Below, one piece after another: positions 1 through 10,000 of a DNA stretch of 64,000 bases. Numbering within the stretch: the stretch's first letter is position 1; each line of letters begins with the position of its first letter. Source of the DNA: Ustilago trichophora (taxonomy: Eukaryota > Basidiomycota > Ustilaginomycetes > Ustilaginales > Ustilaginaceae). Both the position numbers and the translations under genes were made by a program. The notes beneath the pieces were generated by a model, which saw only the letters and a list, made by a program, of their open reading frames with translations, had not been told where the DNA came from and did not search any database. The stretch spans positions 310,001-374,000 of the forward strand of contig OOIN01000034.1 in assembly GCA_900323505.1 (NCBI GenBank), written 5' to 3'.

Positions 1-1509
1 GCATGCCTCTTCCCCACTCCCTGTGGCCCCAGCGGCGGTGGCAGACATTGCGACTCGCCTCGCATAGGCTTCTTCCCCCGTCAACGCCCGCGTTGGCACT
101 GTTGACACCGGTGTGAAATCCTCCTTCTTCTTCTCCACCTCGTGAGCGCGTTGGTGGCTTTGAAGAAGCGATGGGGGCGGAGGGAATCGATCGAACCGTC
201 GCTCTTCAACCTCTTCTTCTTCCTCCTCCCACCCTTCCTCATCACCGTATTCTTCCTCATCCTGCTGTTGCTGCCTCTTTGAATACTCCAACTCGGCCTT
301 GCGTCGCTCGTAAACGAGCCGTTTATATGACATGTAGTCGTTGGGAACGCGGGGATCGTAGTCAGCGTTCATATTCGGTCCTGGTGGTGGGGAGTTTCCT
401 CTCCTCCTCTTTTTCTTTGATGGACAAACGGAAGATTTTTTAACTTCGTCAGCATTCGCTCTTTTTCGCACCTTGTCCGACAATGCAATCATTGACTTAC
501 TCTCTTGTTACTGGCCCGTTTGCCAGCCCTAGTCGACAAGAAACCGTTGACGTCTTCGTTCTCTTCTGCGCCATCAAAGTCATCTTCGTAGTAGTGATCG
601 TTGCCACGCGCAGCTGCTACGGCTTTCCGAATGAGCTGCCTGTCGCGTTCGATCTCCTCGGACGGAAGTGTAAAGGACGGCGGTTCGGTAACGGGGTGCT
701 TTTGAAGTTGTGAGATTAGCGAGGCGTCATCCGTGTCTGTGTGGGGCAGGGCTAAGGCCGTTAATTTCAGGTCGGAGGTGTCGACTATAGAAGATGGAGG
801 CTTTTCTGCGGGCTGAGTAGCTTTGGCAGGTGACGTTTCGGGTGCGCTTTTGGAAGGCTCCAAAGATGCAGACGGTGGCTTGGGCGCCACGCCAGGTGCC
901 CGGCTCAAAGCGCCTTTCGGAGGCTCAGCAGTATCTGTGCTCGAGGCTGCAGCTGGTGCAAAAGAGGCTACAAAGGCTGCGTTAGGTCGTGCTTTTGCCT
1001 TTACTGCAGCTGCTGTCCTTCGTGGTGCGAACCGCAGTGCTGCAGACCAGCCTGTCCCGCATCAACAGCATGTACAGAAGCCGGTGGATAGGGGAAAGAG
1101 GGAGATTCAAGGGGTAAATAACAAAAGTCAGTGAGCACCACTGTTCACATCATCCCTGTACACGCTGGCTTCTCTTACACGCGATACCATACCGCGACCA
1201 CTCTCATCCACAGCAGATGGCAGTGTGGAAGGGGTGTACAAGGTTGGAGCGTGTGGAGGAAACTGCTTCTAGAAGTGTACCTGAAGACTTGGATGGGCCG
1301 GCTGCATCGCTTGCGGCAGCATCGGATTTGGACATGGATGAAGAGGATATGGATGAAGAGGATGCACTGTCTTGTTGTGATGTGCTGCTGTCGTTCGCTG
1401 GGGCAGTTGCAGAGTCCTGTAGCTTTGATGTTGAGGGATCTTGTACTTGAGTGTCAAAGATGCCCGAGTAAAGCGAGGCCCCTCGGAAGGCCTGGTTTGC
1501 GGCCGGCAT
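1..1509 (-). CDS. SPF45/RBM17-like splicing factor, 5' part (3' end beyond window)
   Basis: Nuclear alternative-splicing factor of the SPF45 (RBM17/DRT111) family; only the N-terminal ~398 residues are in the window. Inferred exons are 1509-1281, 1051-501 and 414 to the edge. The donor at 1280 (CAG|GTACAC) joined to the acceptor at 1052 creates 'SSGWSAALRFAPRR', matching the conserved GWS block of SPF45. The second intron (500-415) has a GTAAGT donor and a CTGAC branch site and joins in phase 0. Exon 3 carries the family block 'NADYDPRVPNDY' and, near the edge, 'TGEEAYARRVAMS'. The G-patch and C-terminal RRM expected for the family would lie past position 1, so they cannot be checked. The start at 1509 is the first ATG; a TTG precedes it. 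It is divergent from MED4 across about 350 bp. Family assignment is fairly sure; the first intron is less so. Confidence 0.72.
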
Positions 1510-1859
1510 CGTATTGTCCAGAGTCAATTCAGCGCTGGGAAGGCGTACGATCCATGAAGGTGGGCTTGGGGGATGTACAGAACAAGGTGAATGCTGTAAG
1601 ACTCAGCGTTGCGAGTCGGACAAGGTTGTGTTCAAGGGTGCACAGATCGGAATACGGAACAAGTCAAACACATTCGAGGGTTCCTTGTGGCCGCGGGAAT
1701 TTCAGTGTCAAAAAATGCAAAAGTGCACGCGCCATGCAGTCGTCCAAACATTCGTCGTCCTTTGTCCACCATCAACAGTCAACAGCCACACCTTATCTTC
1801 TCAGCTTCACTCTGACTCACAATAGGCTGGAACAGGATAGAGGAGGCAAAGAATTCAAT
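1510..1859. promoter_or_regulatory. divergent intergenic region, SPF45-like / MED4
   Basis: This 350-bp stretch separates two divergent start codons and presumably holds both promoters. An open frame runs through it in phase with MED4, but it lacks a family-like sequence before the ATG at 1860. I see no repeat or recognisable binding-site cluster. Confidence 0.4.
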
Positions 1860-2783
1860 ATGCCTGCCGCAGCAGCCTCTTCTTCGTTCAAGGTCGGCCC
1901 GTACTCATCATCCAAAGAGGAGCCCACAACCTCTTCGCTCCTTCTCTCGACCCTCGGTGCCTACTCGGAGCTCACCAAGCAGCTCTTCGCGCTCATAGAA
2001 AATCCTTCCCTCTCCAAAGCCAAGTCAATATCAGACGCAACTGCAGACAAGACCTGGCTCGTCAACGATATCAATAGCATCCTGTCCGCGCTTCACGATG
2101 TGGATCAGCTCCTCACCTCACGCATCCAGATTGCTCACCAGCATGCTATCAACCAGTCCAAGATCGAGCGTCTACAAGCGCATGCCAAGCGAAGGGACAG
2201 AGAGACAAGACAAGCGATCCTGGAGCTCAGTCAGATCAACTCGGAGCTGACCGAGATCGCTCGCCTGACCGAAGAGGAGGTAGCGTCTATAGAGAGGGCC
2301 GAGAGGCAGCCGATTGGACATTCGACTCTGCTATCGTACGCGCAGAGATTGGCAAAGTACACATCTGCTCCTCCCGGATACAAACTACCTCAGGTTGCTG
2401 CTGCTGCTGCCTCCTCGACGAAGCCGGCAAGCGAGGCAAAGCCGGAAGAAGGGGCGGCGGATGGTCAGCCTGCGTCAGAACAGCTCACTCTAGGCGCAGA
2501 TTACAACCAGTATGCAAAACGTGCGGCGGCATACTACGATCCAGCAATACCCTCCATGCCTCAGGAAATGCCCTTCCCCTCAGATGCTATGATGCGACAG
2601 GGCATCTTGAACAGTCAGGAGATGCTCAATGGCGCTCCCATGGCAGAACAGCCGGCCGACGAGATGATGGAGGATCAGGACGAGTTGCCGGCTACCGACT
2701 TTGCTAGTTCCTATTCGCATCTGCGCGAACAGCAGCAGAGACAGGACGATGACGAGGATGCATTTGATCTCGACCTCAACTGA
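1860..2783 (+). CDS. MED4: Mediator complex subunit 4
   Basis: Subunit of the Mediator middle module, which links transcription factors to RNA polymerase II in the nucleus. The 307-residue product has the MED4 layout: a helical N-terminal half (about residues 25-140) rich in heptad-like leucines, then 'LLSYAQRLAKYTSAPPGY', the conserved block in which human MED4 has 'IIKYAHRISASNAVCAP'. Around residue 237 follows 'PFPSDAMMRQGIL', equivalent to the conserved 'PYPTDLEMRSGLL'. The C-terminus is acidic and glutamine-rich, as in the family. The ATG at 1860 is chosen because upstream in-frame sequence has no MED4 similarity and sits in the divergent promoter. No intron is needed. It ends 0.56 kb before the 5'UTR intron of the ubiquitin gene. 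Confidence 0.88.
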   Translation: MPAAAASSSFKVGPYSSSKEEPTTSSLLLSTLGAYSELTKQLFALIENPSLSKAKSISDATADKTWLVNDINSILSALHDVDQLLTSRIQIAHQHAINQSKIERLQAHAKRRDRETRQAILELSQINSELTEIARLTEEEVASIERAERQPIGHSTLLSYAQRLAKYTSAPPGYKLPQVAAAAASSTKPASEAKPEEGAADGQPASEQLTLGADYNQYAKRAAAYYDPAIPSMPQEMPFPSDAMMRQGILNSQEMLNGAPMAEQPADEMMEDQDELPATDFASSYSHLREQQQRQDDDEDAFDLDLN

Positions 2784-3340
2784 GGCATCTCTTCTTCGAC
2801 AGCGGCTGTTCAACATCTTCATCCACACCTCTGCCCTGTTTTTTCTTTTCGGTTTTCGACATCACATTGGTCACTCCATGTCCTGCGCTCTTCACAGGCG
2901 ATCCCTTCTGCATACTTCTTCTCCTTTGACATTTACCATGCTGTATTTATACCCTTGAACGTCCCTCTCAATAACGAAACTTGCTTCCATGCTATCGACA
3001 GGTTGATTCCGCTGCTATCTGTGAGGAAGGATTGCTAAGAGGAAAAAGTGGATCCGTTTTGTTAGATCATTCCCCAAATTCGCGCCATGATTTTTTCGTG
3101 CGACAAAGGGGATTATGATTGCTGCACGTGACTACGGTTCGATTTCCGCAGTTTTTGGATACGCTGCGCTGACGTCTTTACAGGCACCAGATCAGTGTCA
3201 ACGCCTGCGCAAAGAAGAAATTTGACTGCACTGCCAGCCAGTGGGAGCGAAGAGGCTGAGCACCCACAACGAGAGGACAGGAGATAGAAGAGTTCCGCGC
3301 GCCATTCACTCCTTCCTTCCTCTCCTCACGGTTTCAAGCA
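2784..3340. promoter_or_regulatory. MED4 3' region and ubiquitin-S27a promoter/5'UTR
   Basis: Non-coding stretch between MED4 and the first splice donor of the ubiquitin-S27a transcript. It should hold the MED4 3'UTR and the promoter of a highly expressed ribosomal protein gene. Pyrimidine-rich patches occur near 3300-3330, just before the donor, but I see no clear TATA box. Confidence 0.4.
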
Positions 3341-3529
3341 GTAAGTATTATGACCACTTGGTCGTGACCACGGAATCACATCATTGCCGATGTCCAAGAC
3401 AACCGTGGTTCTCCTACAGCATCGAGCTGCTGGATGGAAGCCAGTTGTTATTTTGGCAGTCGTCTCTACTTCGTTGGATTGAATAGCAAGTACTGACTTT
3501 GACGCCACCATTGTTACCCTACACAACAG
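3341..3529 (+). other. 5'UTR intron of the ubiquitin-S27a gene
   Basis: A perfect GTAAGT donor at 3341, a TACTGAC branch sequence at 3491-3497 and a CAACAG acceptor ending at 3529 define a 189-bp intron. It lies wholly upstream of the start codon at 3569 and leaves about 39 bases of 5'UTR in the second exon. It is the only intron I see for this gene. Confidence 0.7.
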
Positions 3530-3562
3530 AGGACACCACTTATCTGGTTAGCAAAATCGTGA

Positions 3563-4048
<486 letters not shown>

Positions 4049-4458
4049 ATGCACTTTTGATCTCTCCTCAGTGCAAGCCACCCACCCCATACACCATGTT
4101 CTCAGGTCAATAACGACCTTTTGATTCCATTCTCGATGGTCACCTTGCAAGTGCACGCCGGAATCGTTTGCAGTTGCTGATCTCTCTCAGCTCTGTGTTT
4201 CATGATGGCCGATCGCACTTTCTTCGAAATGCCAAATTGTCGTTCTGCATGGTATATCTTTAGATTTTTTGTGCTTCGTCTGTGTGCGTTGTGAGCTTCT
4301 TTGGTGAAGATTTCTGTCTGTCAAGGTTGATTGAGAATGGAGATGAAATCGATTGAGTACAAAGTGGCTACAATTACACGAATAGGTTGCGATGCGATGC
4401 GAGAGACAAGATGGGGGTTAGAAGGAGCGGCCTTGCAAGCTCGAAGCAGTCTTGTCGA
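4049..4458. other. convergent 3' region, UBI3 / DDX41-like
   Basis: Non-coding 410 bp between two convergent stop codons. It should contain both 3'UTRs and poly(A) sites, so the transcripts may overlap. No coding or repeat signal seen. Confidence 0.4.
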
Positions 4459-6411
4459 CTAATAACCTCCGTCGTCTCCTCTCGAGAACTGAGCGGTCTG
4501 TCTTCTCTGGTTGTCCTCCAACTTTGGACAGTCTCGAATACTATGACCCAAACCGCCGCAAACGGGACAACTTGACACCTTGCCACCGGCCGCTGCCAAT
4601 CTTGGATCCTCGATAGCGGCCAAGAAGGGTGGAATTCTCTGTTTTGCCTCCATCAGTAGATACTTCAAATCCAGCAACGTCTGCTCTTGAGTATTGGCAT
4701 TGACAAACGTCGTTGCGATACCCGTCTTGCCACTACGACCGGTACGACCAATTTGATGGACATAGTCTTCAATCTCCTTGGGCATGGTATAGTTAATCAC
4801 ATGTTGAATCTCGTTAAAGTCCAATCCTTTGGATGCGACTCCAGAGGCAACCATGACATCCTTCTGGCCAGATTTGAAAGCTCGAATGGCGTACTCTCGT
4901 TCGTCTTGGGTTTTGCTTCCGTGAATAGCGACCGCTTCGACACCTTTGAGAAGGAGATACTCTTGGATGTCGTCGACTTCGTTCTTGTTGTCGCTAAAGA
5001 TGATGACGGGCGGAGCGGTTTTTTGGAGACATTCGAGGAGGTAGACCATCTTGGCTTCTTGCTTGACGTATTCGACTTCTTGAATGATGTCGAGGGATGC
5101 AGCTCCTGCACGACCAACGTTGATGATGACAGGTCGGATGAGGGATTGTTCGGCGAAATCTTGGATCTTTTTGGGCATGGTGGCAGAGAAGAGAAGGGTC
5201 TGTCGCTGCTGCTTGAAGAATCCCATGATGTTACGCACATCTTCTTCGAAGCCCATGTCGATCATTCGATCAGCTTCATCGAGGCACAGATACTTGCAGG
5301 ATTCAAGCGTGAACTTTTTCTTGGTCAACATGTCCTGCAGACGACCAGGAGTGGCAACAACAATGTGGAAGCCTTTAGACATGGTATGGTGCTGCTCAGC
5401 CATGCTGATACCGCCGATGCAGAGGAGAACGCCAATTTGCGGATAGCCTCCTTGGACCAGCGCCTCGGCGATACCTTTGATGGATTCGTAGGTTTGTCGT
5501 GCAAGTTCTCGAGAAGGACAGACGATCATGCCAACGGGACCTTCGCCACGTGTGAAGGGGAGTCGCTTCTCTTCTTCGGTGGCGAGCATAATGATGGGCA
5601 AGGAGAATGCAAGGGTCTTGCCTGAACCAGTGAAGGCGATGCCGATCATATCTCTACCAGAGAAAGCGGTGGGTAGACCTTGCATTTGAATTGGTGAAGG
5701 CTTGACAATCTTCTTTTGGATCTTTAGGTATTCGATAACACATTCGGGGACCTTCATGTCGCGGAAGTTGGTTATAACGGGCGGCACATCCATTCCGTCT
5801 GCGAGGATATGATTCTTTTCCCGCAGCTTATCGTTCTCTTCTTGCGTGCGGTTTCGGATGTAAGAGGGTGCTGTCCATGACGTGGTAAGCGGTTCTGTAT
5901 ACTGAATGCCCTTGGCAAGCTCCAGGTCACTGGCTAGCTTTCTTCGTGCAGCGTGTGCTTCGAGAATCTTTCGCTCTTCCTCGGCCTCGATCTCGGCTTG
6001 TGACCTCTCTCCTTCTTCGGCTAGCTTTTTTTCGCGAAGTATTCTTGCTTCGTCTAGGAGTGATCTTTGCGGTCTTTGTGCCGCGCGATCCTGTTGGTCT
6101 TCTTCGTCTTCTTCGAGTTCGTCTGCTTTGCCCTTGCTGGAAGTGCCTGTTGCACTGGAGAATCCACCGCGAGCACGAGACTGTATTTGCTGCAGCTGTT
6201 GCATACGTCTTTGCTTGAGTGGGACAAAGATCGAAGAGGAAGAAGATGGGTCGGCCTCATCTTCGTCGTCCGAGTAGCTGTATTGTGGACGGTCATCGTG
6301 GGATTGCTGTAACATGCGTCGACGCTTGAGTGCCTGTACAGCCGACATGGACGGGCCCGCATCCGCGTTGACCTGCTGTGATGCGGAGCCGGTTGATGCT
6401 ATTGGAGTCAT
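4459..6411 (-). CDS. DEAD-box RNA helicase, DDX41/Abstrakt family
   Basis: ATP-dependent RNA helicase of the DDX41 family, a nuclear protein tied to late steps of pre-mRNA splicing. The 650-residue product has an acidic, low-complexity N-terminus, the Q motif (KPSPIQMQGLP), motif I AFTGSGKT (~255), DEAD (~378), SAT in LFSATMPKKI (~408) and a C-terminal CCHC zinc knuckle CPVCGGLGHSIRDC (~612). The knuckle and the block 'NVGRAGAASLD' are diagnostic of DDX41. Two helicase motifs are unusual: motif V reads ASGVASKGLD instead of ATDVASKGLD, and motif VI reads HQIGRTGR instead of HRIGRTGR. The ATG at 6411 follows a long in-frame stretch with no family similarity, which was discarded. No intron. It shares a 650-bp divergent promoter with the Doa10-like gene. 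Confidence 0.93.
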   Translation of the reverse strand: MTPIASTGSASQQVNADAGPSMSAVQALKRRRMLQQSHDDRPQYSYSDDEDEADPSSSSSIFVPLKQRRMQQLQQIQSRARGGFSSATGTSSKGKADELEEDEEDQQDRAAQRPQRSLLDEARILREKKLAEEGERSQAEIEAEEERKILEAHAARRKLASDLELAKGIQYTEPLTTSWTAPSYIRNRTQEENDKLREKNHILADGMDVPPVITNFRDMKVPECVIEYLKIQKKIVKPSPIQMQGLPTAFSGRDMIGIAFTGSGKTLAFSLPIIMLATEEEKRLPFTRGEGPVGMIVCPSRELARQTYESIKGIAEALVQGGYPQIGVLLCIGGISMAEQHHTMSKGFHIVVATPGRLQDMLTKKKFTLESCKYLCLDEADRMIDMGFEEDVRNIMGFFKQQRQTLLFSATMPKKIQDFAEQSLIRPVIINVGRAGAASLDIIQEVEYVKQEAKMVYLLECLQKTAPPVIIFSDNKNEVDDIQEYLLLKGVEAVAIHGSKTQDEREYAIRAFKSGQKDVMVASGVASKGLDFNEIQHVINYTMPKEIEDYVHQIGRTGRSGKTGIATTFVNANTQEQTLLDLKYLLMEAKQRIPPFLAAIEDPRLAAAGGKVSSCPVCGGLGHSIRDCPKLEDNQRRQTAQFSRGDDGGY

Positions 6412-6680
6412 GTCTGATACGCAACCAAATTTTTGATGATGATGAGGGGTAAAGGTAAGAGCGAGTTGCACAGTTTGGCTTAGCTGCACGACATTCAGGG
6501 TCAAAAGAAGGCTGAGAAAGGCTCCGAATTCCGGAAAATTGCTGGATTTGTTGTGATAATCGGGCCGATTGATTGCAATAGAAGAGGAGGAGCAACACAC
6601 CTTTTTGGCGGCTGAGCCGTTGCAGATGTCGCGAGTGTGAGGGACTGTGTGTGACTGCGTCAAACTAAAGTGTGGAGCAA

Positions 6681-6697
6681 ACACACACACACACACA
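6681..6697. repeat. (CA)n microsatellite
   Basis: Uninterrupted alternating A and C over about 17 bases in the divergent promoter. Confidence 0.9.
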
Positions 6698-6768
6698 GCC
6701 GAAAAAAGCTTCAAGCTTCCAAAAGTGCGTGGAAGCAACGCATTCACACGAGCAACACACTTGCTCTT

Positions 6769-6801
6769 CATCATCATCATCATCATCACCACCACCACCA
6801 C
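6769..6801. repeat. (CAT)n/(CAC)n trinucleotide tract
   Basis: About six CAT units followed by about five CAC units in the presumed 5' region of the Doa10-like gene. Simple-sequence tract with no visible function. Confidence 0.85.
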
Positions 6802-7062
6802 ATCCGACTGGCTCGACAAGAAACCATCTCAAATTCGCAACACGGTGCGAAGCCCGCTCTTCCGCACCTTCTTCTCGCTCAGCGTCCATTTCTGCCCTAT
6901 TCACCGCATCTCAGAGCCGCACACCATCCAATCTCGCTTCCTTGCGATCCATTGATCAAGCGCTGGCGCACCTCAACATCACTCAAACGTCCCGCATACT
7001 TTTACACATCCTTCACCAATCCACATACGCATGATCATCTCAACATAGCATAATCAAACAAA

Positions 7063-10000
7063 ATGGAGGATGAGGATTCGTGTCGTATCTGCCGTAGCGG
7101 CCCCGAGCCTGGCGCTCCCCTCTACCATCCATGCAAATGCACAGGCTCGATTCGCTACTGCCATCAAGACTGCCTCGTCGAATGGCTTCAGCATTCCCGC
7201 AAAAAGTACTGCGAGCTATGCAACCATCCATTCATTTTCCACAAAAAGTACCGCAAGGACATGCCCTCCGATGGCAACCTCCCACGCTATCTCTATGTGC
7301 GCCGCCTGGTCATCCGTGCCGTCCAGATCACACAGCTCGCTGCAAGGGCTCTTCTTGTCGGCTTTACATGGCTGGCTCTGCTTCCTTACATCAACATCAA
7401 TGTGTGGAGGTTTATGTTCTGGTCCATCGATGTGGCCACTTGGATGGGCGTCCCTGGCTCTGCCGCTCCCTTCGACATTGATGCGCCACCGGCAAATCAT
7501 TCAGCCTCAGCTTCTTTGGCTAGCGCAACAGCAAACTCCACTGCAGACCCTCAACACATGGTCAAGTTCTCTGGGGCTTTCGGGCGTACACGCAACGGCT
7601 CCACCTTCCAAGCAGGCACTTTAGCCCATACACCAATATCCATTCAGAACGCCAAGGCCGCTTTGCGTTCATTCACAAAGAAACTGGCTCACGACTGCTT
7701 TGAAGGCCAAATTCTCAGCTGCGTCATCGTCGTCTTCTTTGTAGGCGTCTTCCTCCTTCGAGAGTGGATCCTTCAGAACATCCCACAGAACTTTGACAAC
7801 CCGCCTGTTGTGGATGCCCTTCAACCGCCTCAGCAACCTGCCAACGCCGCTGCTGTCCGACCCTTAGCTCCACCAGAGATCCAAGCGCAGATTCTAGCAG
7901 ACTTTGAACAGCAACACGACGAGCTCGGGACACTGGTAGCCGGACTGCCCGGGTTCAACGCTGAACAACCACCAGCGAGAGCAGCTGATGCGCAAGAGCC
8001 GGCACAAAATCATCAGATTGACTTGGATATTGATCCAGTTGCGCAGAGAGAGCAAGCCAGGCAAGCACGCATCCGCCATCTCGAACAAATGTTTGCGAAT
8101 CTTGCTGGCAACCCACCCGAGCCTCGATTCGCAGAGCATGACATTCCACGCAACCAAGAGAATGACGACAACGACCCTGAAGACCAGTCAGCTGTCGATG
8201 ACGCACTGTCACAGCCGGAGCAGCAAGACCGCCGAGAACAATCGACACGCTTTTCTTCCACCCAGAACCTCCAAGATGTTCTAGGCTGGTCAGAGCAGGG
8301 AGCTCATCTGGAACATGTGGGATCTTCGCTCGATATCAAACTTGGCGGCGTGAATCAGGCGCCCACACAAATTGGTGCGAGCAGCAGCACAAATGCTGCT
8401 TCTGGCCAGCAGCCAACAACAAGCGATGTAGCAGCAGAGCCACAACACGAGCAGCAGCAGGAAGAGCCAACTGCCTCCAACCAGTGGGACCTTGTAGCCT
8501 CATCTTCCCACGCGGCCTCTGCCGAGACACCGGCAGCCCCGCTCTCATCCCAGGCTTCGCCGGCCATTCAAGGCGAACCTGAAGCAGAAGCGGAGACTGC
8601 ACCAGCACCCATTCCGGCTGCTCAGGAGGACGTGGCAGATCAGCAAGCAAATGACCGAGCTGACAATGGCCACGACGAAGACGATGCATGGGAGGACGAA
8701 TCGGATGATGGCAACGACCCTGTCGCACTTGGTGTCGACGCCCGCGATGAAGCAGAGCTCCGCGCAGCCGCAGCTGCTGCCTTCCCCCCTCCCATCGCCC
8801 ATCCAGCCGTCGATGACGAGATCGAGATTGGCCTTGCAGCTGAAGCCGACGACCCTGAAGCCGAAATCGGCCTGGCCGAAGAGATGGACGGCATCCTCGA
8901 AGCCATCGGCATGCGTGGCCCCATCTTTGGCATCGTCCAAAATCTCTTCCTCATGATGTTCCTCTGTAGCTTTGTCATGCTAGCCTTCGTCATGGCACCT
9001 TACATCGTCGGTCGAGCGCTTGGCTCTGGACCAGGATTGATCAAGTTGTTGGCACTGCCGGTCAAAGTGTTGCGCTACGTGACGGATCCAGTATTTGACT
9101 TTTTGATCGCGCTCGGTGCCAACAGCGTCTGGCCCAAGATCGCTGCCGCTGTGGGGACGCAATCGGCTTCAGGGCAGGATGCAAGCACGGTGGTTTCGGA
9201 TGCTGCTTCCGCTTCCACTGTTGCCCAAGGTTGGATGCAAAAGTTCTTGCCTTCGATATTGGGCAGCGCAGCCGCTAAAAATGTAACAGCAGCCGCTGAG
9301 CAGGCGCTTGGCTCTCCCTTTGCTGCCAAGACAAGCGCTACGGCAGCCATGCTCGTTCGACTACTGCCTGAGAGCGTCACCATCTCTCCGCAGTGGAAGG
9401 CGGTCAGCGACTCGTTCGATGTTGCTCTTGCCACTGGTCTACGTGGTAGTCTGCATCGCATCGGTGAGCATATTTCGGCCTTCTTTGTCCGATTAGATGC
9501 TCACCGAGTCGGAACCTCTAGCGCCGACCGCGTCTTCTGTGTCGCCTTTGGTCATTTCTATTGGCTCCTCATCCTCTTCGTCCATCAGCACTTTTCCAAA
9601 CCCGACCTGCAGCGCGCCCTCGCAGATCAATCCGCACTCAAGATGTTTATGGATCAACATGTGCTTATCATCAAAGCCATCTCTTTCATCTTTATCGAGC
9701 TGGTCGTCTTCCCCCTTGGATGCGGGTTGCTCTTCGACATCTGTACCATGCCCTTCCTTGCCGAAGCCTCTATTGCGCTGTGGCCTGAGAAGGTGCGGAT
9801 CGCACCGCTATCGTTCGCCTTCACACGCTGGATGGGTGGGACGATCTACATGTTTGTCTTTGCCCAGTACGTCAGTGCTACGAGAAAAGTGCTTCGTCCG
9901 GGAGTGCTGTGCTGGATCCGCGATCCTAACGACCCCAGTTTCCATCCGATTCGCGAGATTCTGGACAAGAGGAGTCTCACCCAGTTGCGGAAAATTGGTG

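Larger units (their letters stand above)
6412..7062. promoter_or_regulatory. divergent promoter region, DDX41-like / Doa10-like
   Basis: About 650 bp between two divergent start codons, with both promoters and 5'UTRs. It contains a CA dinucleotide tract and a CAT/CAC trinucleotide tract, listed separately. No coding evidence. Confidence 0.45.

Noticed and set aside
1131..1859. Long in-frame N-terminal extension of MED4
   Set aside because: It overlaps the first exon and promoter of the divergent SPF45-like gene, and its sequence is non-MED4. The ATG at 1860 gives a normal MED4.
3138..3155. B-box-like GGTTCGATTTCC that could mark a tRNA
   Set aside because: The flanking bases do not form a T-stem and no A-box or acceptor stem fits. 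Similar box-like hits near 30605, 56325 and 57245 failed the same test.
6412..6819. In-frame upstream extension of the DDX41-like protein
   Set aside because: It reads through the CA and CAT repeats and shows no family similarity; the ATG at 6411 gives a normal N-terminus.
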